Source of the DNA: Candidatus Zixiibacteriota bacterium
GTDB lineage: Bacteria; Zixibacteria; MSB-5A5; GN15; FEB-12
Direction of reading: 5' to 3'
Assembly (NCBI GenBank): GCA_028715215.1
Contig: JAQUSF010000011.1
Location: 1-49,399, forward strand
DNA: 49,399 bases
The notes beneath the pieces were generated by a model that was given only the letters and a program-made list of their open reading frames with translations, made no database searches and was not told where the DNA came from. Both the position numbers and the translations under genes were made by a program. Positions 1 to 7,185 of this stretch are shown piece after piece. Each line of letters opens with the position of its first letter. Positions within the stretch are counted from its first letter, which is position 1.

Positions 1-185
1 TCTCTGGCAGTAAAACCCAGTTTTTCAAACCGTTCAGATTCGGCCAGGGATTCAATATGTTTTTTCAATATTTTGGCATCTTTCTGACTGCCGGCTTTAA
101 TCCATTTATGCCGGCCTTTTAAAGAGACCACGACATAATAGATTTTTTGACCTGATCTGGACTTTTTAAAATGAATACTGGCCAT
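1..185 (-). CDS. Probable tyrosine-type site-specific integrase, N-terminal fragment (runs off left edge)
   Basis: An open frame starts with ATG at 185 and stays open to the left edge, giving 61 codons. The peptide is basic and begins MASIHFKKSRSGQKIYYVVV, followed by a Lys-rich helix. This looks like the arm-binding/SAM-like start of phage-type tyrosine integrases that mimic a short beta-hairpin plus helix. The catalytic domain (R...HxxR...Y) would lie outside the window, so the family call is inference. Position supports it: the gene lies about 110 bp beyond the 3' end of a tRNA-Ser gene and on the same strand, the classical place for an integrase of a tRNA-inserted element. No convincing Shine-Dalgarno sequence precedes the ATG. 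An alternative is an ordinary small basic DNA-binding protein. Confidence 0.6.
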   Translation of the reverse strand, partial: MASIHFKKSRSGQKIYYVVVSLKGRHKWIKAGSQKDAKILKKHIESLAESERFEKLGFTAR

Positions 186-293
186 ACAAATTCGAAATAA
201 ATTGTTAGAAATCTATTAAAAATACACATAAGCGGAGAACAATTTGTCAATAACTTATTGAATTACAAAGGGGTAAATAGTTAGAAAAAATTA

Positions 294-383
294 TGGCGGA
301 GAGGCAGGGATTCGAACCCTGGATAGGGGTCACCTATACACACTTTCCAGGCGTGCGCCTTCAGCCATCTCGGCCACCTCTCC
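294..383 (-). tRNA. tRNA-Ser (anticodon GGA), CCA encoded
   Basis: On the minus strand the 5' acceptor strand GGAGAGG (377-383) pairs with CCTCTCC (298-304), followed by discriminator G and an encoded CCA (294-296). The T arm contains GGTTCGAATCC. The anticodon stem CACGC/GTGTG encloses the loop CTGGAAA, giving anticodon GGA (reads UCC/UCU). A long variable arm (TAGGTGACCCCTA) confirms a class II serine tRNA. Length is 90 nt with CCA. The 3' half is a likely attachment site for the neighbouring integrase. Confidence 0.95.
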
Positions 384-599
384 GGTCCTTATCTTCACCT
401 GCAGAAATCAACCCCCGTCACGCATTAATTCACGGTCGAAGTGATTCCTGCCAGAACCTGTTCCTTACAGAATTTCCCTTAAGTTGTTTTCCTCAAGAAA
501 ACCTGTCGGCAAACAAGCCCTTATTTTAAAGACCAAATTTACATTATTCATAAAAAAAGGCAAGTAAATCTTAGCCTTATAAAATAATACATAAAGATA

Positions 600-620
600 A
601 GACTACCGGCTTTCCGGTTG
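600..620 (-). terminator. Weak hairpin downstream of the FetB-like gene
   Basis: ACCGG/CCGGT (605-609 with 614-618) forms a 5-bp stem with a 4-nt loop, followed on the minus strand by a moderately T-rich AGTCTTATCTTTAT. It lies just past the stop of the metal-export operon. Stem and T-tract are both weak, so this may not terminate efficiently. The rest of 384-631 holds no gene that I can see. Confidence 0.3.
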
Positions 621-631
621 CCGTTTAAGGA

Positions 632-1396
632 CTACAAGATATCTAGGCGCAGCTGATGAAATGGGGTAAAAAATCTCCTGACGGTCAGTTCCAGGGCGAC
701 TATTGTCGAAATCGTTACCACGCTCAGAAGCATATATGCGACAATAATCTGAAAAAGCACCGCTTTGACGGGTTCGGCGCCCGCCAGTATCATGCCGGTC
801 ATCGCCCCCGGTAAAGCTACAATCCCGACCGTCTTCATGAAATTAAGCGTCGAGATCATCCCGGCAATTGCCGCCTCACGCTGAAAAGTCCTTGTCGCCA
901 CCCGCCAGCTTTTGCCCAGCGCCAGAGCGGTTTCCACTGCCAGGCGATTGCCGATAATATCAGCGCTGATCCGGTTAATAGTAAGGGTGGTGGCGTTCAT
1001 GCTGTTGGAAATGATCATGCCGGCCAGAGGGATAACATAGCGCGCCTCGAAAGAAATAACTTTTAAAAGCAGAAGCACCGCTATTGTCACCGCGGAACCT
1101 ATAAATATCGCCAGAAAAGCTACCACGAAGGTTCCTTTGATTTTTTTCACGCGCTCCGAGGCGGTGTAAGCGCCGACCGTTATCATCACCATCATAGCCA
1201 GAAACACCAGCAGAATCGATTCCAGCGCGAAAATGTATTTGAGCACGTAGCCCACTGCCACCAGTTGCACGAACGCCCGCACCGAGCCCAGCGACATATC
1301 TTTCTGCACCGGGATTTTCCACCATACCGTCAGGCCGATAGCCAGGGCTACCAGCGCCAGCGATAAAAATACTTCTATAAAGCCCGGGGTGTTCAC
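632..1396 (-). CDS. fetB: FetB/YbbM-family (UPF0014) ABC transporter permease
   Basis: A 254-residue integral membrane protein with about seven hydrophobic segments. It contains the conserved core typical of the UPF0014/FetB family, including the stretches GMIISNSMNATTL (around 125-140) and LPGAMTGMILAGA (around 200), which are hallmarks of this family. E. coli FetAB is an ABC exporter that relieves iron and peroxide stress; here the substrate (iron or another metal) is inferred from the family. The start is GTG at 1396, which overlaps the TGA of the upstream ATPase gene in a GTGA arrangement, so translation is probably coupled. Last gene of a three-gene minus-strand operon. Confidence 0.85.
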   Translation of the reverse strand: MNTPGFIEVFLSLALVALAIGLTVWWKIPVQKDMSLGSVRAFVQLVAVGYVLKYIFALESILLVFLAMMVMITVGAYTASERVKKIKGTFVVAFLAIFIGSAVTIAVLLLLKVISFEARYVIPLAGMIISNSMNATTLTINRISADIIGNRLAVETALALGKSWRVATRTFQREAAIAGMISTLNFMKTVGIVALPGAMTGMILAGAEPVKAVLFQIIVAYMLLSVVTISTIVALELTVRRFFTPFHQLRLDIL

Positions 1397-2124
1397 TGCA
1401 GTTCCTTGCCTTTGTAGCGTCGTCCCGTTTCGGTTCTGGGGTTGTTGACGACCTCGTCCACCGTGCCGGTCTCGACCAGCTCTCCGGCGACCAGAAGCAG
1501 CGCCAGACCGCCCATTCGCAACGCCTGTTCGGGATTATGGGTGACCATTATGACCGTCACCCGGGTTTCTCCGACGATACTTTTAATCAGGTTCTCGATA
1601 GCCCTGGTGTAAGTCGGGTCAAGCGCCGAGGTCGGTTCGTCCAGAAGAATAACTTCGGGTTTCATTGCCAGAAGTCGTGCCAGGGCAATCCGCTGTTTCT
1701 CGCCGATTGATAGATTCTCGACGCTGTCATCAATAATTTCCGGCGGTATCCGGCATTGTTTGACCAGGTGCCGGATGTCCTCTTCGGTAAGTTTGTCTTC
1801 GGCGAACAACAAATTTTCGCGCACCGTGCCCGGAAAAAGATACGGGGTTTGAAAGAGGTAGCCGATTTGCCGCCGTAGTCCGCACGCCGGGCACTGGTCG
1901 TAACTGCTTCCCATAAAAACCACCTGTCCTCGGGTTGGTTCATCAAGTCGGTTGAGAAGACGCAAAAACGATGATTTCCCGGCTCCCGAAGGTCCCAGGA
2001 TATTGTATATATGCCCCTTTTCAAAGGTATAGCTGATGTTCCTGACAATGGTCTTCGGGCTGTTTTTGGTCGGGACCTCGCGCACCAGGTTTTTAATTTC
2101 GAGTATCGCTGCAGGCGTGTTCAA
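1393..2124 (-). CDS. fetA: FetA-like ABC transporter ATP-binding protein
   Basis: A 243-residue ABC ATPase. Visible motifs are Walker A GPSGAGKSS (44-52), Q-loop glutamine at about 92 (YLFQTPYLF), signature LSIGEKQR (138-145, a variant of LSGGQ), Walker B VILLDEPTSALD (158-169) and the switch histidine in VTHNPEQA. It should energise the FetB-like permease encoded immediately downstream. The frame opens with TTG at 2124, directly after the TGA of the YhaM-like gene, and has no in-frame ATG near the N-terminus, so a coupled TTG start is the best reading. Two cysteines (CPAC, around 78-81) between Walker A and the Q-loop are unusual and could sense metal or redox state; that is speculation. Confidence 0.85.
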   Translation of the reverse strand: MNTPAAILEIKNLVREVPTKNSPKTIVRNISYTFEKGHIYNILGPSGAGKSSFLRLLNRLDEPTRGQVVFMGSSYDQCPACGLRRQIGYLFQTPYLFPGTVRENLLFAEDKLTEEDIRHLVKQCRIPPEIIDDSVENLSIGEKQRIALARLLAMKPEVILLDEPTSALDPTYTRAIENLIKSIVGETRVTVIMVTHNPEQALRMGGLALLLVAGELVETGTVDEVVNNPRTETGRRYKGKELQ

Positions 2125-3075
2125 TCAGGTGTCCCTGTCGCCGAAATATAAAAACCGGTCAAGCATCTTAACATACTCCGACCATCCGACGCCGTCCTGT
2201 TTTTGACGGATGCGGTCAATAGCGCCCATCTTGCTGTCGATTTCATCGCAGTAGTAAAGCACAAACGCCTCCGGCATCATCGGTACCACCGGCGAGGCAT
2301 ACTGAAGTTCCCCGTGATGGGATAAAATCAGGTGGCGAAGTTTGGTTAGAAGTTTATCCGGGAAGGCTTCGATTTTCGAAGCCCGCTCGCACAGCCAGCG
2401 GTCCATAAGGGCGATATGCCCCAGCAGACGGCCCTCGTCCGTATAGTCAATCATATTCATGTCGGAGGAATACGAAGCCAGCTTGCCGGCGTCGTGAAAC
2501 AGCCCCCCGAAAATAAGCAAATCCTTGTTGAGAAAATCATAGCCGGTGGCAACCTTCAATGCCAGCTCGGCGACGTTGGCCGCATGCTCCGACAGTCCCC
2601 CGATATAGGCATGATGCCAGAGTTTCCCGGCGGCGGCTTTGAGAAAGGCATTCATAAAAGTTTCATCGGACCAGAATGACATCACCAGGTTTTTGATATA
2701 ACTGTTTTCGATTTTATCGGTGAGAGCGAGAAGGCGGGCTTTGCGTTCCTCCACCGACTGGGCCGAGTGCGGCATGATATCTTCGATGTGGAACTCGTTG
2801 TCAGTAGCCAGCCTGATTTTCTCGACTGTTAGTTGAATCTTGTTTTGATATTCACCGACAACACCCCGGGCTTTTACCACCATGCCTTCCTCGAGTTCCG
2901 CCAGGGCGAACTGGTCGGGGTCCCACATGACCGCCGCCACCCGCCCGGAGCAGTCACCCAGCTCGAGTGAAACGAATTGTCCCCGGGCATATTCGCGGAC
3001 ATCTTTCTTGCGAACGGCAAAAAAACCGTCGATGTGGTCTTTGATTACGAACTCCCTGATTTTTTTGGTTTCCAT
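2125..3075 (-). CDS. YhaM-like 3'-5' exoribonuclease (OB-fold plus HD domain)
   Basis: 316 residues. Residues about 10-95 form an OB-fold nucleic-acid-binding domain (GQFVSLELGDCSGRVAAVMW). Residues about 125-300 form an HD phosphohydrolase domain with HHAYIGGLSEH (154-164) and the HD pair in GLFHDAGK (194-195), then a later LSHHGE motif. This order is the same as Bacillus YhaM, a Mn-dependent 3'-5' exonuclease acting on short RNA or DNA. It is the first gene of the operon with the FetAB-like exporter; the junction to the ATPase gene has zero spacing. A link between an exonuclease and metal export is not obvious, and simple co-transcription is possible. No Shine-Dalgarno sequence precedes the ATG. 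Confidence 0.82.
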   Translation of the reverse strand: METKKIREFVIKDHIDGFFAVRKKDVREYARGQFVSLELGDCSGRVAAVMWDPDQFALAELEEGMVVKARGVVGEYQNKIQLTVEKIRLATDNEFHIEDIMPHSAQSVEERKARLLALTDKIENSYIKNLVMSFWSDETFMNAFLKAAAGKLWHHAYIGGLSEHAANVAELALKVATGYDFLNKDLLIFGGLFHDAGKLASYSSDMNMIDYTDEGRLLGHIALMDRWLCERASKIEAFPDKLLTKLRHLILSHHGELQYASPVVPMMPEAFVLYYCDEIDSKMGAIDRIRQKQDGVGWSEYVKMLDRFLYFGDRDT

Positions 3076-3081
3076 GGAAGA

Positions 3082-3110
3082 TATATAATGAAAAAGAGTG
3101 TGTTTATCAA
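3082..3110 (-). promoter_or_regulatory. Candidate sigma-70 promoter of the YhaM/FetAB operon
   Basis: On the minus strand TTGATA (3105-3110), a 17-bp spacer and TATATA (3082-3087) make a near-consensus promoter. The predicted start of transcription would fall at about 3075, on or next to the ATG, and no ribosome-binding sequence is visible. The mRNA may therefore be leaderless. Judged by eye only. Confidence 0.4.
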
Positions 3111-3409
3111 AGATTTTTTTTGCCAGTCTTATTGAAGTTCAGGTGGGGATGGAAACCGAAGAAGACCCGGCTCGTTTAGTAAGGACGATGCAGAGCGTCA
3201 TGAAATGCATTCCAGCATCGAGACTTTAAACCAGTAAGTAAAGGCAAAAGTGCAGGATAGAACGGGCAAGGACATTGAAGAATTTCGCTCTATGTAAACA
3301 CGGATCGCCCGTATGAGTTATATTATAGTGTCAGAAAAACAGGATTTATCAGGAAGAGATGGTTGTTTATTAAGCGGCAACGGCAGTTGAAACCCGGTAA
3401 TTATTTTCA
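3111..3409. other. Gene-free stretch between divergent transcription units
   Basis: No convincing gene is seen. A 26-codon frame at 3149-3229 begins with ATG directly abutting a purine-rich AGGTGGGG, so spacing is wrong for initiation, and its peptide resembles nothing I recognise. No strong hairpin or repeat is visible. Confidence 0.5.
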
Positions 3410-3438
3410 TTGACATGACGACCACCAGTCTTTTTATT
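3410..3438 (+). promoter_or_regulatory. Candidate promoter of the POT transporter gene
   Basis: TTGACA (3410-3415), a 17-bp spacer and TTTATT (3433-3438) lie 35 bp upstream of the transporter ATG. The -35 is perfect and the -10 weak. Confidence 0.35.
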
Positions 3439-3472
3439 TCCGGGAAAATTAACCTCTAACTTCAAGGCGTGT

Positions 3473-4948
3473 ATGGCTACTGCTAATCCCGGCGTGAATT
3501 CATTACCCGATGATGCCAAAGGCAGTCTTTTCCAGCAGCTTTTTTCCATGAGCCGGCCGTTCTGGATGGTCAATATCATGGAGATGCTGGAACGTCTGGC
3601 GTACTATGGTGTGCGGGTGGTGATTCCCATTTATATCGCCCAGGCTGACGAGATCGGCGGGCTGCATTTTTCCCAGACCGACAAGGGGATTATTTTTCTG
3701 TGGTGGGCGCTGTTTCAATCGCTCACGCCGTTTTTATCCGGCGGATTTGCCGACCGTTACGGTTACAAGAAAACCATCGCCGTGTCTGTGGCGATAAAGA
3801 TGCTCGGTTATATCCTGATGGCCACCCAGCGGGAGTTTTATCCGTTCCTTATCGGCTGCTGTACGCTGGCGCTGGGCACGGCTATTTTCAAACCCGGTGT
3901 TCAGGGGACCATGTGCCAGACGTTGACACATAAAAATTCCTCGGTCGGGTGGGGGACCTTTTATATGCTGGTTAATATCGGCGGTTTTCTCGGTCCACCT
4001 CTGGCTCACTTCCTGTACGGGATTTCCTGGCCGGCGGTATTCTACGGCTGTGCCGGCATTGTCTCACTCAATTTCCTGATGCTCTTTACTTACAAAGACC
4101 CGCCCGCCGGCGGCGAGCAGAAGGGCAATCCCTTCTATGTCCTGTGGATTACCATAAAAAATATTTTCAACCCCAAACTTCTGATTTTCATCGTTATCAT
4201 GTCCGGTTTCTGGCTGATGTTCATGCAGCTCTTCGATATGCTGCCCAATTTCATCGTGGATTGGGTGGACAGTTCCCGGCTGGTACATGATTTGCATCTC
4301 CCGGAATTCATGCTTCAGGCCAACTCCACCCGCGGCGACCAGCTGGCCCAGGAATGGTTGATAAACGCCAATGCCGGGCTGATTATTCTCGCCGTGGTCT
4401 TTGTATCCTGGCTGGTTTCCCGCTTGCGGCGGGTGCATTCCATCCTGATCGGGATTACGGTTTCGTCAATTGGCCTGATATTGGCCGGTTTCACGACTTC
4501 GGGTTATCTCTGCCTGATGGGGATACTGGTTTTTTCAGTCGGAGAGATGCTGTCCTCGCCCAAAATGAACGAATATCTCGGCGTCATCGCCCCGGAGGGC
4601 AAGAAGGGTCTTTACATGGGCTATGCCAATATACCCCAGGGTATCGGGTGGGCAATTGGTTCGGTGTTCGCCGGTCATGTCTATGACAATATGGGCGATA
4701 AAGCCAACCTGGCGCTGGATTACCTGGCAAAGAATTTTAACCTGGTCGATGTCCAGCGAACCGAAGCCATGAACAAGCTGGTCGAGGTTACGGGGATGAA
4801 CCACATTGACGCCACCAATATGCTCTGGTCGATGTATGACCCTTACAAACTCTGGTACCAGTTTGCGGCAATCGGTATCGCCGCCGCTATAGGCATGTAT
4901 TTTTATTCGCTGTGGGTCCGTAAATCGGAACCAAAAGAAAAGGGTTAA
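3473..4948 (+). CDS. POT/PTR-family proton-dependent oligopeptide transporter (MFS)
   Basis: A 491-residue polytopic membrane protein of the major facilitator superfamily. Residues 37-46 read EMLERLAYYG, matching the ExxER[F]xYYG signature on helix 1 of POT transporters, which couples protons to peptide uptake. The following helices, the MFS loop GGFADRYGYKKT (about 88-99) and a GxxxGPP-type helix agree. Length fits the family. A stretch between the two halves (about 255-300) is long and polar. The start is ATG at 3473 with AAGG five bases upstream. Substrate is inferred as di- or tripeptides; nitrate or other POT substrates cannot be excluded. The gene stands alone, followed by a strong terminator. 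Confidence 0.8.
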   Translation: MATANPGVNSLPDDAKGSLFQQLFSMSRPFWMVNIMEMLERLAYYGVRVVIPIYIAQADEIGGLHFSQTDKGIIFLWWALFQSLTPFLSGGFADRYGYKKTIAVSVAIKMLGYILMATQREFYPFLIGCCTLALGTAIFKPGVQGTMCQTLTHKNSSVGWGTFYMLVNIGGFLGPPLAHFLYGISWPAVFYGCAGIVSLNFLMLFTYKDPPAGGEQKGNPFYVLWITIKNIFNPKLLIFIVIMSGFWLMFMQLFDMLPNFIVDWVDSSRLVHDLHLPEFMLQANSTRGDQLAQEWLINANAGLIILAVVFVSWLVSRLRRVHSILIGITVSSIGLILAGFTTSGYLCLMGILVFSVGEMLSSPKMNEYLGVIAPEGKKGLYMGYANIPQGIGWAIGSVFAGHVYDNMGDKANLALDYLAKNFNLVDVQRTEAMNKLVEVTGMNHIDATNMLWSMYDPYKLWYQFAAIGIAAAIGMYFYSLWVRKSEPKEKG

Positions 4949-4976
4949 GTTGACATATATCTGCTGAGAACCACCG

Positions 4977-5009
4977 AGCCCCGGTATCTTGAACCGGGGC
5001 TTGTTTTTT
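4977..5009 (+). terminator. Intrinsic terminator after the POT transporter gene
   Basis: AGCCCCGGT/ACCGGGGCT forms a 9-bp GC-rich stem around a small loop and is followed by TGTTTTTT. It lies 29 bp past the transporter stop codon. Confidence 0.85.
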
Positions 5010-5168
5010 GGTCATTCAGAAGTTTGGGTAGAAAATTTTTCACTTTCATACGGGAAAAACAGGTATAAAATATTGTTGATAATTTTATCCGGCGACGATT
5101 CTTTTAATTGATAAAAAATGCGAACGCGTAAACGAAGGATATTGAATTAAATGAAGAAGGAGTCAAAA

Positions 5169-5771
5169 ATGAAAAAGTTTTTAGTGGTCGTGGTGGTGCT
5201 GGCGGTAATCCCCCTCGGTTGCGGTGGCGGCGGCAAAACGGTAACCCGTCTGGACACCGAGTCGGTGACCGATTTGAGCGGCAAGTGGAATGATACCGAT
5301 TCCCGCCTGGTGGCTGAAGAGATGATCAGCGACTGCCTGTCGCGTCCCTGGCTGACCGATTACGTGGCGGCCAGAGGTGCCAAGCCGGTGGTAACGGTGG
5401 GGACCATCCGTAATCTGACCAGTGAACATATAGCCATGGAGACTTTCATATCCGATTTTGAACGGGAGTTGATCAACAACGGCAGTGTTCGTTTTGTGGC
5501 GAGCAAGGAACAGCGCGCCGAAGTGCGCGAGGAGCGTTCCGAGCAGCAGGAATTTGCTTCCCGGGAAACGGCCAAGCGGCTGCGTGAAGAGACCGGGGCC
5601 GATTTCATGCTTCAGGGCGCCATAAAAACCATTACCGACCAGGAAGAAGGCAAGCGGGTAGTATTCTACCAGACCGACCTTGAACTGGTCAATATCGAAT
5701 CGATGGAAAAAGTCTGGGTCGGCACTCAGAAGATTAAGAAGGGCATCGCCCAGAGCAAGACCAAGTGGTAG
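5169..5771 (+). CDS. lpoB: LpoB-like penicillin-binding protein activator, outer-membrane lipoprotein
   Basis: A 200-residue lipoprotein. The signal peptide MKKFLVVVVVLAVIPLGC ends in a lipobox-like PLGC, with a Gly-rich linker behind it. The mature part has the LpoB/CsgG-like fold features: PVVTVGTIRNLTSEHI, then DFERELINNGSVRFV and the helix ERSEQQEFASRETAKRLREE, then TGADFMLQGAIKTI. In E. coli LpoB reaches through the periplasm to activate PBP1b; homologues outside Gammaproteobacteria have unproven partners. I start at ATG 5169 because AAGGAG lies six bases upstream; ATG 5151 would add six residues ahead of the signal peptide. Followed at once by a second lipoprotein gene. Confidence 0.82.
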   Translation: MKKFLVVVVVLAVIPLGCGGGGKTVTRLDTESVTDLSGKWNDTDSRLVAEEMISDCLSRPWLTDYVAARGAKPVVTVGTIRNLTSEHIAMETFISDFERELINNGSVRFVASKEQRAEVREERSEQQEFASRETAKRLREETGADFMLQGAIKTITDQEEGKRVVFYQTDLELVNIESMEKVWVGTQKIKKGIAQSKTKW

Positions 5772-5787
5772 GCCGGGCGGGCAGGCC

Positions 5788-7179
5788 TTGACGCTTGTAC
5801 GTAAAATTTTATGGCGGTTGATACCGCTTATTATAGTAGTCGGTTGCAGTTCGCTGGCCACCCGGAAAGGTTTTTATGACCCGATAACCGCGGAGCTTCG
5901 CAGCGGCAAACCCGATAGCGCTGCCCGGATGCTGGAAACCGCCCGGGAAAAGAACAAGTATGCTCAGAAAGACCGGCTGATGTATTTTATCGACGCCGGT
6001 CTTCTTTATCATTATGCCGGCCGGTATGAACTCAGCAACGCTAAACTGCACCTGGCGGAGGCGGCCGCGGAGGAATTGTTCACCAAAAGTATTTCCCGGG
6101 CGGCGTTGTCGATGGTGGTCAATGACAACGTTCTCGAGTATGCCGGCGAAGACTATGAGATTCTCTATACTAATCTGATCAGTGCTCTCAATTATATTGC
6201 CCTGGGCCGATTCGATGACGCTTTCGTGGAAATTCGCCGGGTCAATCTCAAGCTCGACGGGTTGCAGATGAAATATGCCGATGCCGTTGAAGTACTTCAG
6301 AGGGGTAATCCCGACGACACCGGTCGGGTGCAAATAGAATACAGAGTGGACAGTATCCGTTACCACAACAATGCTTTCGCCCGTTATTTGAGCATGCATA
6401 TGTACGCCGCCGACGGTAAATATGATGATGCCCGGATCGACCACGACTTTTTGCGCCAGGCTTTTGCCACCCAGGCGCATATTTATGATTTTGACCTGCC
6501 CGAGGTCAAATATACTTCCTCCCGGGGAGCCCTCTTGAGTGTAGTCGGCCTGGCCGGGCTGGCGCCGACTAAAGACGCCTTGAACCTGCGCCTTCGCACT
6601 GATAAAGACCTTAATCTGGTGCAAGTATTATATGATATGCCCGGTATGGAAAACACCGAATATGGACATTTCCCGGTTAAAATAGCCCATGACTTTTATT
6701 TCAAATTTGCCATACCGCAGCTGGTGGAACGGCCGTCGGCGGTTGCCGCCATCCGGGTCCTGGCTGACGGTCAGGAGGCAGGCCAACTGCAGCTTCTGGA
6801 AAAAGTCAGCCGGGTTGCCCGGGAAACGTTTGCGGCAAAAAAAACACTTATCTATTTACGTACTGCGGCACGGGCACTGACCAAGGGGCTGGCGAATTAT
6901 AAAGCCAAGCAGAAAGCCGATACCGGCGGCCTGGGCGGCTGGCTCAAGAAAGTAGCCATTGATATCGGTACGGATATCCTGGAAAACGCCGACCTTCGTT
7001 CCAGCCAGTACCTGCCCGGTAACATCTATGTCGGCGATTTTGAGATGACTCCCGGTATTTACGATATTACCGTGGAGTATCTTGACCGGAACGGTCAGAT
7101 TATTAAAGCCGTCAGCCGGCCTGGTTTTGAGGTAAAAAAAGGCGGTTTTAACCTGGTGCAGGCCCACTGCGTCAACTGA
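5788..7179 (+). CDS. COG3014-like tetratricopeptide-type lipoprotein partner of LpoB
   Basis: The frame is open from 5680, but the first part overlaps the LpoB gene in another frame and encodes an Arg-rich stretch with no signal sequence. Starting at TTG 5788 gives a 463-residue protein with a clean lipoprotein signal (LIIVVGCSS). Residues downstream are helical and Tyr/Ala-rich with TPR-like spacing (LLYHYAGRYELSNAKLHLAE, then ALNYIALGRFDDAFVEIRRV). Proteins of the COG3014 group are commonly encoded next to LpoB-like lipoproteins, and this matches my memory of that family. Function unknown; an envelope role with LpoB, perhaps in peptidoglycan synthesis or surface assembly, is inference from the gene pair. 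The exact start is uncertain. Confidence 0.6.
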   Translation: MTLVRKILWRLIPLIIVVGCSSLATRKGFYDPITAELRSGKPDSAARMLETAREKNKYAQKDRLMYFIDAGLLYHYAGRYELSNAKLHLAEAAAEELFTKSISRAALSMVVNDNVLEYAGEDYEILYTNLISALNYIALGRFDDAFVEIRRVNLKLDGLQMKYADAVEVLQRGNPDDTGRVQIEYRVDSIRYHNNAFARYLSMHMYAADGKYDDARIDHDFLRQAFATQAHIYDFDLPEVKYTSSRGALLSVVGLAGLAPTKDALNLRLRTDKDLNLVQVLYDMPGMENTEYGHFPVKIAHDFYFKFAIPQLVERPSAVAAIRVLADGQEAGQLQLLEKVSRVARETFAAKKTLIYLRTAARALTKGLANYKAKQKADTGGLGGWLKKVAIDIGTDILENADLRSSQYLPGNIYVGDFEMTPGIYDITVEYLDRNGQIIKAVSRPGFEVKKGGFNLVQAHCVN

Positions 7180-7185
7180 AGCAGG

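Noticed and set aside
3149-3229. A 26-codon frame in the intergenic region before the POT transporter
   Set aside because: The purine tract abuts the ATG with no spacer, and the peptide has no recognisable feature.
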